Shown here piece by piece: positions 38,306 to 49,416 of a DNA stretch of 64,000 nt (position 1 is its first letter; the number at the start of each line of letters is the position of its first letter). The notes beneath the pieces were generated by a model that saw only the letters and a program-made list of their open reading frames with translations, was not told where the DNA came from and ran no database searches. A program made the translations under genes and the position numbers. This DNA comes from Ichthyocystis sparus (lineage in GTDB: Bacteria; Pseudomonadota; Gammaproteobacteria; Burkholderiales; 2013Ark19i). Location of the stretch: the NCBI RefSeq assembly GCF_900078755.1, contig NZ_FKIH01000010.1; one strand, given 5' to 3'.

Positions 38306-41300
38306 GTGAGTACTGTGAATCCGGGTTCGCACGTCCATTTATCTTCGTATTCTATGGAAGTTATGCCATCTAACATAAGAGATGTACCTTACGTATCTAA
38401 AAAATATGTCTCTGATTCATCGAATTTTAATAGAGCGGTTGAAGTTGAGGGGAAAGATATTTCTTGCGGTCCTTTGTCTTTATTATTTGTTCTTAATAGT
38501 GTCGAGTGTTATAGAAATAACACTAAACTGAAAGTTAGCGAACTGTTTTCAGATAAAGATTCGATAAAAATAGCAGCTCTTGGTAAACTTGAAGAAATTG
38601 ATGAGAACATAGCGGTAAAAAACTCATGTGATAGGAATATTATAGCCTGCGATAAGTTTGGTGATTTTTTGCATAGAGTAGCATCTAACATGATTTCTGG
38701 AGAGCAGAGGTTTTTTATGTTACATAGTTGCAATCACGCAATGTCTTTTAAGGTTATGCGTAATACTAGGGAAATAGGAGGATCACCAATAGATAAGTGG
38801 GTAATACATTTTTTTGATCCTAATAAGACTAATATTGTGGCGCGAAGTGAAGTTTTGATACCTGAAGAGTTTTTAGATTTAAGTAAGTTTTCTTTAAGAA
38901 TGTTTATGCCTAAATGGTCTTATAAAGATTATTTTGAATCTAAACCAAGATTAGCGGAAAGAGAATGTGCAATATATGAGTACTCTGACACAAGAGAAGC
39001 AGGTTTTGGTTTTTCAACTTTAGAAACACTGTCCCAAGATGGAATTTCTGGATGCATGATATATCATATTATGCTTAGTGATATTGATTCATTATGTATT
39101 AGAGAAATAGTAAGATCTAAATCTTTTTCTACATTAAGTGGTAATGCTAGAAGAGAGATATTTTTTGCTAGAAGCTCTGGTGGTGTTTTTGCGCTTTACA
39201 TGGCAATGGAATTAAACAAATCTAATTCCATAAAATCTTATAATGATCTTTTGGGTGAACTTTCTAAGAGTGAGCAATTAGATTTGTTACCTGAAATCAT
39301 GAAATCTGAATCAATTGAAAACATGACAGCTTTATATATAGCTATGCGAGAAAATAGTTTCCAAAGCATTGATGCTTTTGGTTCATTAGTAGATAGATTT
39401 ATGAATATAAGATCTAGAATTGGTATAGGTACTTTTTGTCAAATGTTATTTGACATTTTGCTAGCTAAAAGTGTATTTTTTAATTCTTCGTCCGCTATTT
39501 CTGTGGCTTTATCCACAAATAGTATTCAAGCTATTTTGGCTTATGGTGGTATTTTGGATAGATTGTTTATACTTAAAGATGATATCAGTAGTAGAAAATT
39601 AGCTACTATGATTTTTGAATTATTGAATTATAAAAATAGAAAAAAAGATTCTGCTCTGTTTTATCCTCTTCTACTAGGTTTTTCTGGTGCAGTACTGTCT
39701 TTTGGGAACTTGATGGATAGGTTACTTCTTATGAAGGGACATATACCTGATGATGATATGGTCGAAATGATTTTTAATCTGTTGAGAGCTGAATCTGATA
39801 GTATTCCTGGTTTATTTTATGCTTTGAAAAATGGCCGTTCTGGTGCAGTGCGTGCTTTTTCTAAGTTGATGGATAGATTGCTTATTGCTATAGGAAGTGT
39901 GTCTTATACAAGTATAGCTAATATGATTTATAAACTGTTGTCGTGTTCTGATGCTGATGGAGCTTCTGGTGTGTTTTTTGCTTTGCAAAGAGGTTTTGCC
40001 GATACAGTGCGTGCTTTTTCTGAATTGGTAGATAAATTACTTATCCTGAGAGGAGATTATGGTACAGATGTACATAATTTGGATGATATTATCTATAATC
40101 TGCTGAGGCCTTCTTGTAAAGGAGTTGGTGGTCTGTTTTTTGCTTTGCGAGAAGGGCATACTGATACAATATTTGCTTGGGGTGAGTTAGTAGGTAAATT
40201 TTTTATCTTACTAAATCGTTGTAATCATTTTGATTCTATGGCGTTAAACATATTATGGGCTAGGGATATGGACGGTGGTTTTGGCATATTTGAGCCATTA
40301 TTAAAGAATAATGTTGATGTAATAGTTGCTTATAATTCGTTGCTATTACATGCATCTAAAAGAACTAGAAGGATGATTTTTTGCTTTAAAAATGGTGATG
40401 GATATCCTGCCCTTTATGCATTAATCTTTCATAATCATCCACAATCTTTGACAGCATATAATCATTTCTTGCAGGCACTTTCTTGTGATGAGCTAATTGA
40501 TATGTTGCCGGAGTTATTAATTTCTAAAAATGATAGTGGAGACCCTGCTCTACTTGTAGCCATGCGGGAAGGATATGCTGATTGTATTAGTGCATATGGT
40601 GTTTTGATGGAAAAACAATTAATGAAAATCAGAGACAGAATGTCTCAGGATGATTTTGCTAATCTAGTTTTAGATATTGCATTGGCTAAAAGAAGCGATG
40701 GAATGTCTGCTTTATTTATGGGAATGCACCAAAATAGATTTGGTGCCATAGAAGCTTATTCAGGATTACTAGGCAAAGTTTCATCACTGTTAAAGGGTAG
40801 TATATCAGATGATAGATTTGTGGGAGTGATTTTTGAATTGTTGAAGGCTAGAACTAGCGAAGGCATTGATGGATTATTTATGTCTTTAAAAAAAGGCAAT
40901 ACTGATTCAGTACTTGCTTTTGGTTTGTTGTTGGATAATTTTCTTAGTATGAAAGTATATATAGAAGATATCACGTTGTTTGGTATGGCATTTGATTTAT
41001 TAATGTGTAAGAGTGATGGTGGTATTCCTGGATTGTTTGAGGCTATGCAAAATGGACATCATGAAACTGTAGGTGCTTTTGTGAAATTATTGGAAAAGTT
41101 GATGTTGTTTAAGGATGATATATCTGCTGGGTATTTTAATAATACGTTGTTAGATCTTGTTAGATCTAGACGATCAGATGGTGTATCTGGATTATCTGTA
41201 GCGCTAGAAAATGATTTTCCTGAAGTAGTTAGATCTTATTTTACATTGCTTAGATTAATACCTAAAGATAAATTGGTTGATGTGTTGCTTGCCCTTAATG

Positions 41301-41530
41301 CCTCCGGTGTACCTGCTGTGTTATTGGCTGGTGAAGAGACTTTGGGTGCTTATTTAGGAATGATATCTGATTTATCTGCCGAAGGTATGTATGAGTTATA
41401 TTCACAACTTAGTAGTGCAAGAAGGTCAGTTGAACATATATTGACAGGTGATAGAGATCTTGGTGATAAGTATAAACTTTTGTTAGAGAAGATTAAGGAA
41501 CTTGCCGGAATCTCCGGGCAGGATCATTAA
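38306..41530 (+). CDS. Giant ShET2/EspL-like effector with about 14 repeats (paralogue C)
   Basis: 1074 residues from GTG 38306 (an in-frame GTG 15 bases upstream overlaps the ribosome binding site). The catalytic-type residues keep the same numbers as in A and B: Cys54 (DISCGPLSLLF), His144 (CNHAMSFK), Asp171 (IHFFDPNKT). The repeats correspond one to one with those of A, but the middle units are substantially diverged. One unit has a longer linker (ILRGDYGTDVHNLDDIIYNL). The sixth and seventh units (SGVFFALQRGFADTVRAFSE; GGLFFALREGHTDTIFAWGE) correspond in position to the A units. The cap ends KIKELAGISGQDH. It shares the 5' module with A and B, so these three form one subfamily. Confidence 0.78.
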   Translation: MSTVNPGSHVHLSSYSMEVMPSNIRDVPYVSKKYVSDSSNFNRAVEVEGKDISCGPLSLLFVLNSVECYRNNTKLKVSELFSDKDSIKIAALGKLEEIDENIAVKNSCDRNIIACDKFGDFLHRVASNMISGEQRFFMLHSCNHAMSFKVMRNTREIGGSPIDKWVIHFFDPNKTNIVARSEVLIPEEFLDLSKFSLRMFMPKWSYKDYFESKPRLAERECAIYEYSDTREAGFGFSTLETLSQDGISGCMIYHIMLSDIDSLCIREIVRSKSFSTLSGNARREIFFARSSGGVFALYMAMELNKSNSIKSYNDLLGELSKSEQLDLLPEIMKSESIENMTALYIAMRENSFQSIDAFGSLVDRFMNIRSRIGIGTFCQMLFDILLAKSVFFNSSSAISVALSTNSIQAILAYGGILDRLFILKDDISSRKLATMIFELLNYKNRKKDSALFYPLLLGFSGAVLSFGNLMDRLLLMKGHIPDDDMVEMIFNLLRAESDSIPGLFYALKNGRSGAVRAFSKLMDRLLIAIGSVSYTSIANMIYKLLSCSDADGASGVFFALQRGFADTVRAFSELVDKLLILRGDYGTDVHNLDDIIYNLLRPSCKGVGGLFFALREGHTDTIFAWGELVGKFFILLNRCNHFDSMALNILWARDMDGGFGIFEPLLKNNVDVIVAYNSLLLHASKRTRRMIFCFKNGDGYPALYALIFHNHPQSLTAYNHFLQALSCDELIDMLPELLISKNDSGDPALLVAMREGYADCISAYGVLMEKQLMKIRDRMSQDDFANLVLDIALAKRSDGMSALFMGMHQNRFGAIEAYSGLLGKVSSLLKGSISDDRFVGVIFELLKARTSEGIDGLFMSLKKGNTDSVLAFGLLLDNFLSMKVYIEDITLFGMAFDLLMCKSDGGIPGLFEAMQNGHHETVGAFVKLLEKLMLFKDDISAGYFNNTLLDLVRSRRSDGVSGLSVALENDFPEVVRSYFTLLRLIPKDKLVDVLLALNASGVPAVLLAGEETLGAYLGMISDLSAEGMYELYSQLSSARRSVEHILTGDRDLGDKYKLLLEKIKELAGISGQDH

Positions 41531-41694
41531 AGTACATTCAGGTAGTTAATGAAGTTTTTTTACTGTCTAATCAGGCGGTGTTAATTATCACTAAATAGAG
41601 TAAATGATAGATTTAAGCTTTATAATGTGCAGGTGTGGAGCTTCCATAAAGGTATAGTAAACAAGAAAAGTAGGACAAACAAAATGATGAGTCA

Positions 41695-42345
41695 GATAAT
41701 AAATTTGCAGATATGGTATTTAACTGTGACTATTACCGATAGAAGTGTTTGTGAATTGTTTATGGCTTTGCAGTAAGATAACAGTCGTTTCGGTGGTTGC
41801 TTTTGGCTTGGTTGGATAAACTTATTAATATGTAAGAGTGGCTGTTATAATACAGCCATATTTGTTTATATATGTAAAATATGCACTATATTACTGTCGA
41901 TAATTTTATAAAATTATTAGAAAAATAGTGATATTTGATATGTAACATATTATAGTTAATATTTCAGTAATATGTCTTTTAGACACTGTAACATCTAGAT
42001 GATCAGATGTTGTATCTGGATTTCTATAGCACTGGAAGTGATTTTCCTGCCTGAAGTACTTGAATCTTGTATCCCATTACTTAAATTAATAATACCTGAA
42101 GCTGAATTAGCTAACGTGTTGATGGCTCCGAGTGGTTCTGTTATACCTTACTGCATTATCTGCTGGAAGAGGATTTGGAAGTTTATTGGCAATGATACCT
42201 GACTTATATGTCTGCAAAGACTATATATGCCGTACATTCACAACTTAGTAGTGCAAGAAGGCCAGTTGAGCATATATTGTCATGTGGTATTAGATATCTT
42301 GAAGGAAAGTACAAACAGTTGGTTGGAAATAATGTTGTCATGTAA
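41695..42345 (+). pseudogene. Relic of giant-repeat family C-terminus
   Basis: Fragments in order: a DDKF-type unit (ELFMALQ then TAA, about 41750), an LLDTVTSR-type unit (about 41975), and the cap (PLLKLIIPEAELANVLMAPS at 42075-42130; LHSQLSSARRPVEH near 42235; a degraded LEGKYK). Several frameshifts and stops separate them. It follows paralogue C after its 3' flank and is not a functional gene. Confidence 0.8.
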
Positions 42346-42474
42346 TATATAATATCTATTGCTATGTGTAGAGCGTTGATGTTGTACAATGAATGGAGGT
42401 TGTTTTGGGGATTGTAGAGATTGAGTATTTTTCTTTCTATATACTCATTGATTAATCTTTCATATCTACTTTCT

Positions 42475-42577
42475 CTATATCTACGTGCTACTACTACCTG
42501 TAGTAGTGCTGGTGCCCCATGATATGGTAGTACCGATGATAAATTATTTATAATACGTAACGTAAGGAGTGCAAGCT
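42475..42577 (+). repeat. 5' module type 2 (copy D)
   Basis: About 100 bases shared with the region before the gene at 49556: CTACTACTACCTGTAGTAGTG dyad-like run (21 bases, 42490s), ATATGGTAGTACCGATGATAAA, TTATAATACGTA and AAGGAG (42564-42569). It differs from the 5' module of paralogues A-C, marking a second subfamily. Confidence 0.7.
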
Positions 42578-45500
42578 GTGGAGTTTGTTGGCACTCATAC
42601 TCATATATCTGTACATTCGATGGAAGTTGTACCTTATAGCCAGAAGAGTGTGCCTTATTTTTCTAAAAAACATGCTTCGTCTTCATTGAGGGATTTGAGC
42701 AACAAGGTTGAGGTTAACGAAAGAATTATTTCTTGCTCGGATTTATCTCTACTATATACTCTTAATGGCGTTGATTGCTATAGAAGTGACAGAAAACTGA
42801 GAGTAAGCGCACTCTTTTCAGATAAAGACTCAGTAAGAAGGGCAGCTCTTCATAATTTTAGAGAAATAATTGGAACCAAAGTAGAAGAAAACTCATGTGG
42901 TAAGCATGTCATAGCTTGTGATAAGTTCGGAGATTTTTTGCATAAAATAGCATCTACCATGATTTTAGGGGAGCAGAGGTTTTTCATTTTACGTAGTGGC
43001 AGTCATGTAATGTCTTTTAGAGTCGCGTGTAAAGTTAAGAGAATAGAAGGAGAATTTGTAAATAGGTGGGTGGTGTATTTTTTTGATCCTAGGGTTACCA
43101 ATGTTGTATCGCGTAGCGAAGTCTTAAATCGTGGTGAATTTCTAGACCAAGACAGATTTTCTTTAAGAATGTTCATGATTAAAGGTCACTATGCGGGATA
43201 TTTTAGGGGTGTTGAATCAGGATCAACAGAGTGTGAATGTGCAGTATACGAGTATTCTGATGAAGAGGAGTCGAGTTCTGGTTTTTTAACTTTGGAAACC
43301 CTATCCCAAGATGGAATTTCTGGGAACATGATATACCATATGATGTTTGGTGGGGTTGGTCCATTGGATATTGTAGGATTAGCAGAGTCCAGTTCTTTTT
43401 CAGCGTTAAGTGTTGATGTTAGAAGAGAGATATTTCTTGCTAAAAGCTCCTTGGGTATTTCCGCTCTTCATATGGCTATGGAGCAAAATAAAGCTGGTTC
43501 CATAGCGTCTTATAATAATTTTTTGGAAAAACTTTCTTGTGATGAGAAAGTGAATTTGTTGCCTGATATTATAAAAGCAGAATCATCTGAAGGTGTACCA
43601 GCTTTGTTTATGGCTATGCAAGGTGGACATGTTGAATGTATGGATGGCTTTGGTTTGTTGTTGGATAGATTAATTAGTGTAAGACATAAAGTAGAAAATT
43701 TTTCTGAGGTGATTTTTGATATTTTGTTGGCCAAACCTAGGGATAATTTCTCTGCTCTCTCTATGTCTTTATTAAAAAATAGGGTTGGTTCTGTTTCAGC
43801 TTTTGGTAATCTTTTGGATAAAACTTTCATACTTAAAGAGGATGTGGTTGATAGTATAGGATTGTCTGATATTATTTTTAGGTTATTAGATCATAGAGAT
43901 GGCGAAGGATGTTCTGCTCTATTTTACGCTCTTAAAAAAAATTATGCTAATGCAGTAAGTGCTTTTGGAGAATTAATAGATAAATTACTTGTCATGAAAG
44001 GATATGTGCCTGATTGTGATATGGCAAGAATGATCTTTAGGCTGTTAGAGTCTAAGTCTGATGCAGGGAATACTGGCCTGTTTGTTGCTTTACAAGAAGG
44101 TAGTGATGGTGCAGTAACTGCTTTTTCTAATTTGGTAGATAGATTGCTTGTTATGAAAGGTGATGTACCTGATAGTGATATGGTAAGGATGATTTTTAGA
44201 TTGTTGGAGTCTAAATCTAGTTCAGGAGATGCTGGACTATCTGCTGCATTACAAAAAAATAGTGTTGTAGTGCGTGGTTTTGGAAAATTGATAGATAGAT
44301 TACTTGTTATGAAAGGTAATGTGCCTGATGGTGATATGGCAAGAATGATTTTCAGATTGTTGGAGTCTAAATCTAATTCAGGAGATACTGGTCTGTATGT
44401 TGCTTTACAAAGAGATAATGTTGTTGCAGTAAGTTCTTTTGGAGAATTGATAGACAGACTACTTGCTATGAGAGGTCATGTATCAGGTAGTGATATGGCA
44501 GAAATGATTTTTAGATTGTTAGAGTCTAAATCCAATTCAGGAGATACTGGATTATATGTGGCTTTACTAAAAAGTGATGATGGTGTTTCAATACGTCTTT
44601 TTGCAGAATTAATAGATAAATTACTTCTTATGAAAGGTCATATTCCTGATGTTGATATGGTAAGAATGATCTTTAGGCTGTTGGAATCTAAATCTTATGA
44701 AGGAGATACTGGTCTATTTTCTGCCTTGAAAAATTGTCGTACCGTTGCAGTGTTTTTCTTTTCTGAATTGTTGAGTAGATTGCTTGTTATGAGAGGTCGT
44801 GTGCCTGATATTGATCTGGCGAGTGTGGTTTTTAGATTGTTAGAGTCCAGATCCAATTCAGGAGATGCTGGTCTGTATTATGTTCTCGAAAGAGGTGATG
44901 CTGATTTAGTAAATATTTTTGGGGCATTGGTCAATGATGGATTGCTTGTTATGAGGGGGAGTGTGCCCTATGTTAGTATGGCGAATATGATTTTTAAATT
45001 GTTGGAGTCTAAATCTAGTACTGGAGTTCCCGGCCTGTTTGTTGCTTTGCAAAATGGTCATACTGGGGCAGTGCTTGCTTTCTCTAACTTGCTTGATATG
45101 TTGCTTGATATGAAAGATCATGTACCTGGTAGTGATATGGTTAGTATGCTTTTTAGGCTGTTGGAGTCTAGGTCTGATGCAGGAGTTACTGGTTTGCTTA
45201 TTGTTTTGCAGGGTAAGAACGATAGTACAGTAAATGCTTTTGGTGATTTAGTAGGTAAATTTGTACTTTTAAAGGGTAGTATTCCTGATGCCATGTTTAG
45301 CTCTATGCTGCTGAGCATATTGATGCCTAGGAGTAGAGCTGGATTGCCTCTCATTTATGAACTCATGTCTCATAACAACTCAGAACTTTTGAAATCATAT
45401 AATTGTTTTTTAGGAGGATTTTTTTATCGTTGCAGGCCATCTCGTCTGCCGTCAATAACAAACATCTTAACTGATCTAATGTCGGAGCTGTTGATTTCCA

Positions 45501-46513
45501 AGAATTCTAGTAATGGGGATTCTGCTCTGTTTGCAGCCATGCGAGAAGGATGTAGTGATTCCATTGTTGCATATGTTGCATTAGTAAGAAAACAGTTAAC
45601 AGAAATGAAATTTAGAGTATCATCTGATGATTTCATTAATCTAGTTTTGAATATTGTATCTGCTAAAGGAAGTGATGGGGAATCTGCTTTGTTTGTGGGA
45701 ATGCGTAACAATAGAGCTAGTGCTATAGAAGCTTATTCAGAGTTATTAGACGAGGTTTTACTGCTATTAAGGGGTATTGTATCAAATGATAGAATTTCAA
45801 AAATAATTTTTGAATTGTTGAAAGCCAGAACAGGCGAAGGAATTGATGGATTATTTGTGGCTTTGCAAGAAGGAAATAGTAATGCTGTACTTTCTTTTTG
45901 CTCGCTGTTATATAGACTTCTTAGTATAAGAGGATGCATAGAAAATACCACATTGGTTGGTATGGTATTTGATTTACTGATGTGTAAAAGTGGTAGCGAT
46001 AGTATTCCAGGCTTATTTATTGCTATGCAAAATGGTCATCATGGAACCGTAGATGCTTTTGTAAAATTATTAGAAAAAATGATGATGTTTAGGGATGATG
46101 TGGCCGCCGGACATTTTGATAGTATGCTCTCGTGCATTATAAGATCTAGGCGTTCGGATGGTATGCCCGGATTATTTGTAGCACTAGAAAATGGTTTCCC
46201 TGAGGTAGTTAAATCTTATAGCTTACTACTTAAATTAATGTCTAGAAATGAGTTGGTTGATGTACTATTGGCTTTTGATAGTTCTGGAAGACCTGCTGCA
46301 TTGTTTGCTGAGGGAGAAGCGTTGGAAGTTTATTTGGCAGTAGTGTCTGACTTGCTACCTGCCAGGGATATATATGTTTTACATTCACAACTTAGTAGTG
46401 CAAAAAGGAAAATTGAACACATATTGGCGGTTGATGAAGGCCTTGGCATAAGGTATAAGCTTTTATTGGAAAGAGTTAAAGAACTTGCTAGAAGTTCCAG
46501 GAGGAATCTATAG
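42578..46513 (+). CDS. Giant ShET2/EspL-like effector with about 18 repeats (paralogue D)
   Basis: 1311 residues from GTG 42578, chosen because AAGGAG lies 8 bases upstream and paralogue E starts at the same point; an in-frame GTG overlaps that site. Cys53 (IISCSDLSLLY), His143 (GSHVMSFR) and Asp170 (YFFDPRVT) are conserved. The middle carries seven or eight nearly uniform 53-residue units (MIFRLLESKSNSGDTGLYVA, then LQ..., F.ELIDRLLVMKGHVPD). Their DNA is so similar (for example 44160-44700) that recent tandem amplification is likely. The terminal units and cap (RVKELARSSRRNL) match the other paralogues. Confidence 0.78.
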   Translation: MEFVGTHTHISVHSMEVVPYSQKSVPYFSKKHASSSLRDLSNKVEVNERIISCSDLSLLYTLNGVDCYRSDRKLRVSALFSDKDSVRRAALHNFREIIGTKVEENSCGKHVIACDKFGDFLHKIASTMILGEQRFFILRSGSHVMSFRVACKVKRIEGEFVNRWVVYFFDPRVTNVVSRSEVLNRGEFLDQDRFSLRMFMIKGHYAGYFRGVESGSTECECAVYEYSDEEESSSGFLTLETLSQDGISGNMIYHMMFGGVGPLDIVGLAESSSFSALSVDVRREIFLAKSSLGISALHMAMEQNKAGSIASYNNFLEKLSCDEKVNLLPDIIKAESSEGVPALFMAMQGGHVECMDGFGLLLDRLISVRHKVENFSEVIFDILLAKPRDNFSALSMSLLKNRVGSVSAFGNLLDKTFILKEDVVDSIGLSDIIFRLLDHRDGEGCSALFYALKKNYANAVSAFGELIDKLLVMKGYVPDCDMARMIFRLLESKSDAGNTGLFVALQEGSDGAVTAFSNLVDRLLVMKGDVPDSDMVRMIFRLLESKSSSGDAGLSAALQKNSVVVRGFGKLIDRLLVMKGNVPDGDMARMIFRLLESKSNSGDTGLYVALQRDNVVAVSSFGELIDRLLAMRGHVSGSDMAEMIFRLLESKSNSGDTGLYVALLKSDDGVSIRLFAELIDKLLLMKGHIPDVDMVRMIFRLLESKSYEGDTGLFSALKNCRTVAVFFFSELLSRLLVMRGRVPDIDLASVVFRLLESRSNSGDAGLYYVLERGDADLVNIFGALVNDGLLVMRGSVPYVSMANMIFKLLESKSSTGVPGLFVALQNGHTGAVLAFSNLLDMLLDMKDHVPGSDMVSMLFRLLESRSDAGVTGLLIVLQGKNDSTVNAFGDLVGKFVLLKGSIPDAMFSSMLLSILMPRSRAGLPLIYELMSHNNSELLKSYNCFLGGFFYRCRPSRLPSITNILTDLMSELLISKNSSNGDSALFAAMREGCSDSIVAYVALVRKQLTEMKFRVSSDDFINLVLNIVSAKGSDGESALFVGMRNNRASAIEAYSELLDEVLLLLRGIVSNDRISKIIFELLKARTGEGIDGLFVALQEGNSNAVLSFCSLLYRLLSIRGCIENTTLVGMVFDLLMCKSGSDSIPGLFIAMQNGHHGTVDAFVKLLEKMMMFRDDVAAGHFDSMLSCIIRSRRSDGMPGLFVALENGFPEVVKSYSLLLKLMSRNELVDVLLAFDSSGRPAALFAEGEALEVYLAVVSDLLPARDIYVLHSQLSSAKRKIEHILAVDEGLGIRYKLLLERVKELARSSRRNL

Positions 46514-48039
46514 TAATAGTGTTTTATTAGGTAGTGCAATTTTGTCAGTTAATGAGCTGTTTTTTTACTATCAGTTTGCTGCGTGTGTGCCCATGTATTT
46601 GATTAACTTTATTATTATGGCCATATTAATAATCCAGGAGAGTTAGTGATACCCGTACTGTATTTATATCATTAATGAAAGGTATAATATTGATTAAGTT
46701 AATAAAAAAAGTTTTTAGTATGTTGGAACATAATGGGTGATTGCAAGTTCTTGCTAGTGTGCTAGTCTCTCGTAACAACCAACAGGAATATTGCGGAGTG
46801 TTTATTTTTTGAGATTGCTTTGTTGTGTTGAGCAAATTGGTATATTGGCCGGGGCATTTTAAATTAACGTACTGAGATACTTGATACTTATTACGAATAT
46901 ATGCTATTACCTACACCTGCATGTGATGTCTCTTATTTCTATAAATGATGGAGTAGGGTGCTCTGTTGCATGAATTTCATACATTATAACTGTTCTAATT
47001 GGTTTTTCTTTTGCTGCTGAGAGCATGTTGGCGGAAAAATTTGCTCCTAGTAGGCTTGGGTTATAATACCTGGAGTTACTATGCTTTCATTTCACAGCTT
47101 ATTGGCAGTTGGAGCTTTGAGATTAAGAGGATCTCCATCTGGTTATACTTCTTGTATTTTCTTAGCTATTACAGCTTGCTAGTGGATAGTAGGCTCTGTA
47201 TTATCTGTGCAGATAAAAAAACTTCATTGTAATTAAAGTCGAGATTGTTTTTATTCGATGTTATTTTCTATAATGGCTCTAACATTGATATTGTTTGATA
47301 GCGAGGTAAAGTATTTCACAACTCCATATCCTCTAATAGTTCCCACATTCTCATAATTGGCTGCTGAAACATTCTTATACATAGGTACTCTTCACGATCT
47401 GTGGGTGTGGTATATTGGTAAAGAAGTGCTTTGATTTGAAAAGCTTTTCTTTTGTAATACTGAGATTCTTTATTGTGTCTGTAGTAGCTATATGGACATA
47501 ATCTAGCAACAACAACTATACATCACTAATGCTTACACACAGTCATGCAGCAAATATTATATTATTATTCGAATAAACAAAAGATATTTAGTAAAGCAAT
47601 CTTGTAAGTTCCATGCTGGTTATTTTTTGAAACAAGTATCATGGTGATTGTTGGGGTGGGTACTTTATAACTTATTGACAATTCACATACAACGACATGT
47701 GATATATATATATATTTATACATAATTCAATTACTTCTATGTTTTATTCTATTGGATAAACTAAAATTACTGATATAATTACAGCTTATATGATAGAAGT
47801 TACAACCACGTTGCTGTTCTTAATTTGTAACATATTTACTGTACTGAGAACGACAATTAACATCCAATGGGCAGAACTAGAGTGATTTTAACTACATAGA
47901 TGCCTATTGTGAAAGTAATGAAGTGTAAAATTTTACTTACAGAATTTGCATGATGGACTTTATCATTTACGTATCCAATGTTCCTGAGTTAGTTGTGTCT
48001 TAAAGTATATTGTTTAATCTAATACCAAAATATAAATAT
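46514..48039. other. Non-coding, family 3' flank and unrecognised AT-rich DNA
   Basis: Follows paralogue D. Apart from the shared block at 47190-47430 and an AT dinucleotide run near 47705-47720, nothing coherent is seen. Short open frames here (for example 46999-47232) have no family match and lack a ribosome binding site. Confidence 0.45.
47190..47430. repeat. Repeated 3' block with short MYKNV frame
   Basis: Matches 37470-37710: shared CAGATAAAAA, ACTTC(A/G)TTGTAATTAAAGTCG, AACATTCTTATACATA and TTCACGATCT. On the minus strand both copies contain an ATG beginning MYKNV(S/T)A(A/T)N (47382 and 37651), but the frames diverge afterwards (43 residues here). This is either a relic of a small gene or simply duplicated flank. 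Confidence 0.6.
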
Positions 48040-48150
48040 AGTTAATGTGTTAGCATTTTCTGATAGTTACGTAGTAATTGCTGCATTGTTTGCTGTTAGA
48101 GGAGATTTAGATAGTTATTTGAATCTTGATGGAAAATTTAGTTGAAGAAG
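48040..48150 (+). pseudogene. Relic of the family C-terminal cap
   Basis: Translates to VNVLAFSDSYVVIAALFAVR, GDLDSYLNLDGKFS and a stop, matching the VNVLVASNSSGIPAALFAGK, EALDSYLK region of paralogue G, with the following helices deleted. Confidence 0.75.
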
Positions 48151-48424
48151 GCTATAGTAATTTCTATAAACTACGTGCAGAACATTGTAATGATCTAAGA
48201 TGTATAGTATAGCGGACGACGTGATTTGTTATCCACTTGGGTAGTGTGTAAACTGCTACTATAACTACGATGTTGCATATGCATCGATGCATATAGTTTA
48301 TGCTTTGTTATACAGCTTGGAAATTGTTTTAGAAGAGGATTTTTATACAAACATATTATGTTGAATATGGTGTGTTTACTCGTTTTATAGGTGGATATGT
48401 CTAATAGTATACACACGTAGTGGT

Positions 48425-49190
48425 GGCGCTAATACTAAAAAAGTAAAGCGAAAATTTGATCACCATGCCCATGCCCATGCCCATGTTAATGTGTCTCCGC
48501 ATTCGATAGAAATAACACTATCTATCGGAAAGAATTTGCCTCTTATATAATCTAAGTGGACTTAAATTGCAAAGTTGAAATTGATGAGGAAATTATTTGT
48601 TGTTCCCATTTGTCTTCATTGTTTATTTTGAATGGTATTGATTGTTACAAACAATAACATAAAAATTAAGATTACTTAGTTGTTCTCAGATGAAGAATAA
48701 ATAATAACGGTGTTATCTCATGATTGTTGGTTGATTTACAAGAGTAACATCATGGAGATGCGCATGCTTTTTGATTGAATTTAATGAGAGTTTTAATAGT
48801 ATGCATTTTGTATTCTGTAGTTGCTGTAGTATATAAAATGTAATATGTTATGTCTGGTCTGTCTGTAGCACTAAAAAATAGTTCTCCTGAATTAGTTGGA
48901 GCTTATTTATTAGCTCGCCTAAAAAATGTACCAGAAGCTTCTAATGTCTATTATGGCATATACGCTGTATTATCTACTGGTAGATGTGTTTTTAGGTAGA
49001 GCTATTCATAAATAATTTATAACTTATTTATAAACCAGAATTGTGCATAATTTATTTATATTAGAAACTTGATAGTATAAGAAGCTCAAATCATATACAC
49101 CTTTAAGCAATATAGATCTCTTTATGTAGGATACGAATATTTATTAAAATGTCTCGAACAGTTAGTCGGAAATAGTATTTACAATTTGCA
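48425..49190 (+). pseudogene. Relic with N- and C-terminal pieces of a paralogue
   Basis: 48460-48700 matches the N-terminus of paralogue G: HVNVSPHSIEITLS, a frameshifted CKVEIDEEIICCS region, then an LNGIDCYK-like segment. The histidine start contains a CATGCC hexanucleotide repeat (48464-48487). After a deletion, 48850-49180 gives GLSVALKNSSPELVGAYLLA and degraded cap sequence. Most of the gene is missing. Confidence 0.78.
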
Positions 49191-49416
49191 ACTTAGATTC
49201 ATATAATTCAAATTGATATGTCAATTATGAATAGGAAGGTTTGTAAAAAATTTCAACGTAGATCTATAATAATGTCACATATGATGTTTGTTGCTAGTAG
49301 TAGCATATTGCTATTGCTGCTGTGAAGTGGGTGGTGGAGGTTTTTGGGGGGTAATTTTAGTGTTTCTTAGGCGCTATTACCCTAAATTAATCTTAGGTGC
49401 TCTATGTTTCTGTCTT

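Noticed and set aside
46999..47232. 77-codon hydrophobic frame as a small membrane protein
   Set aside because: No ribosome binding site, no counterpart in other copies of the flanking DNA, and it lies in decayed intergenic sequence.
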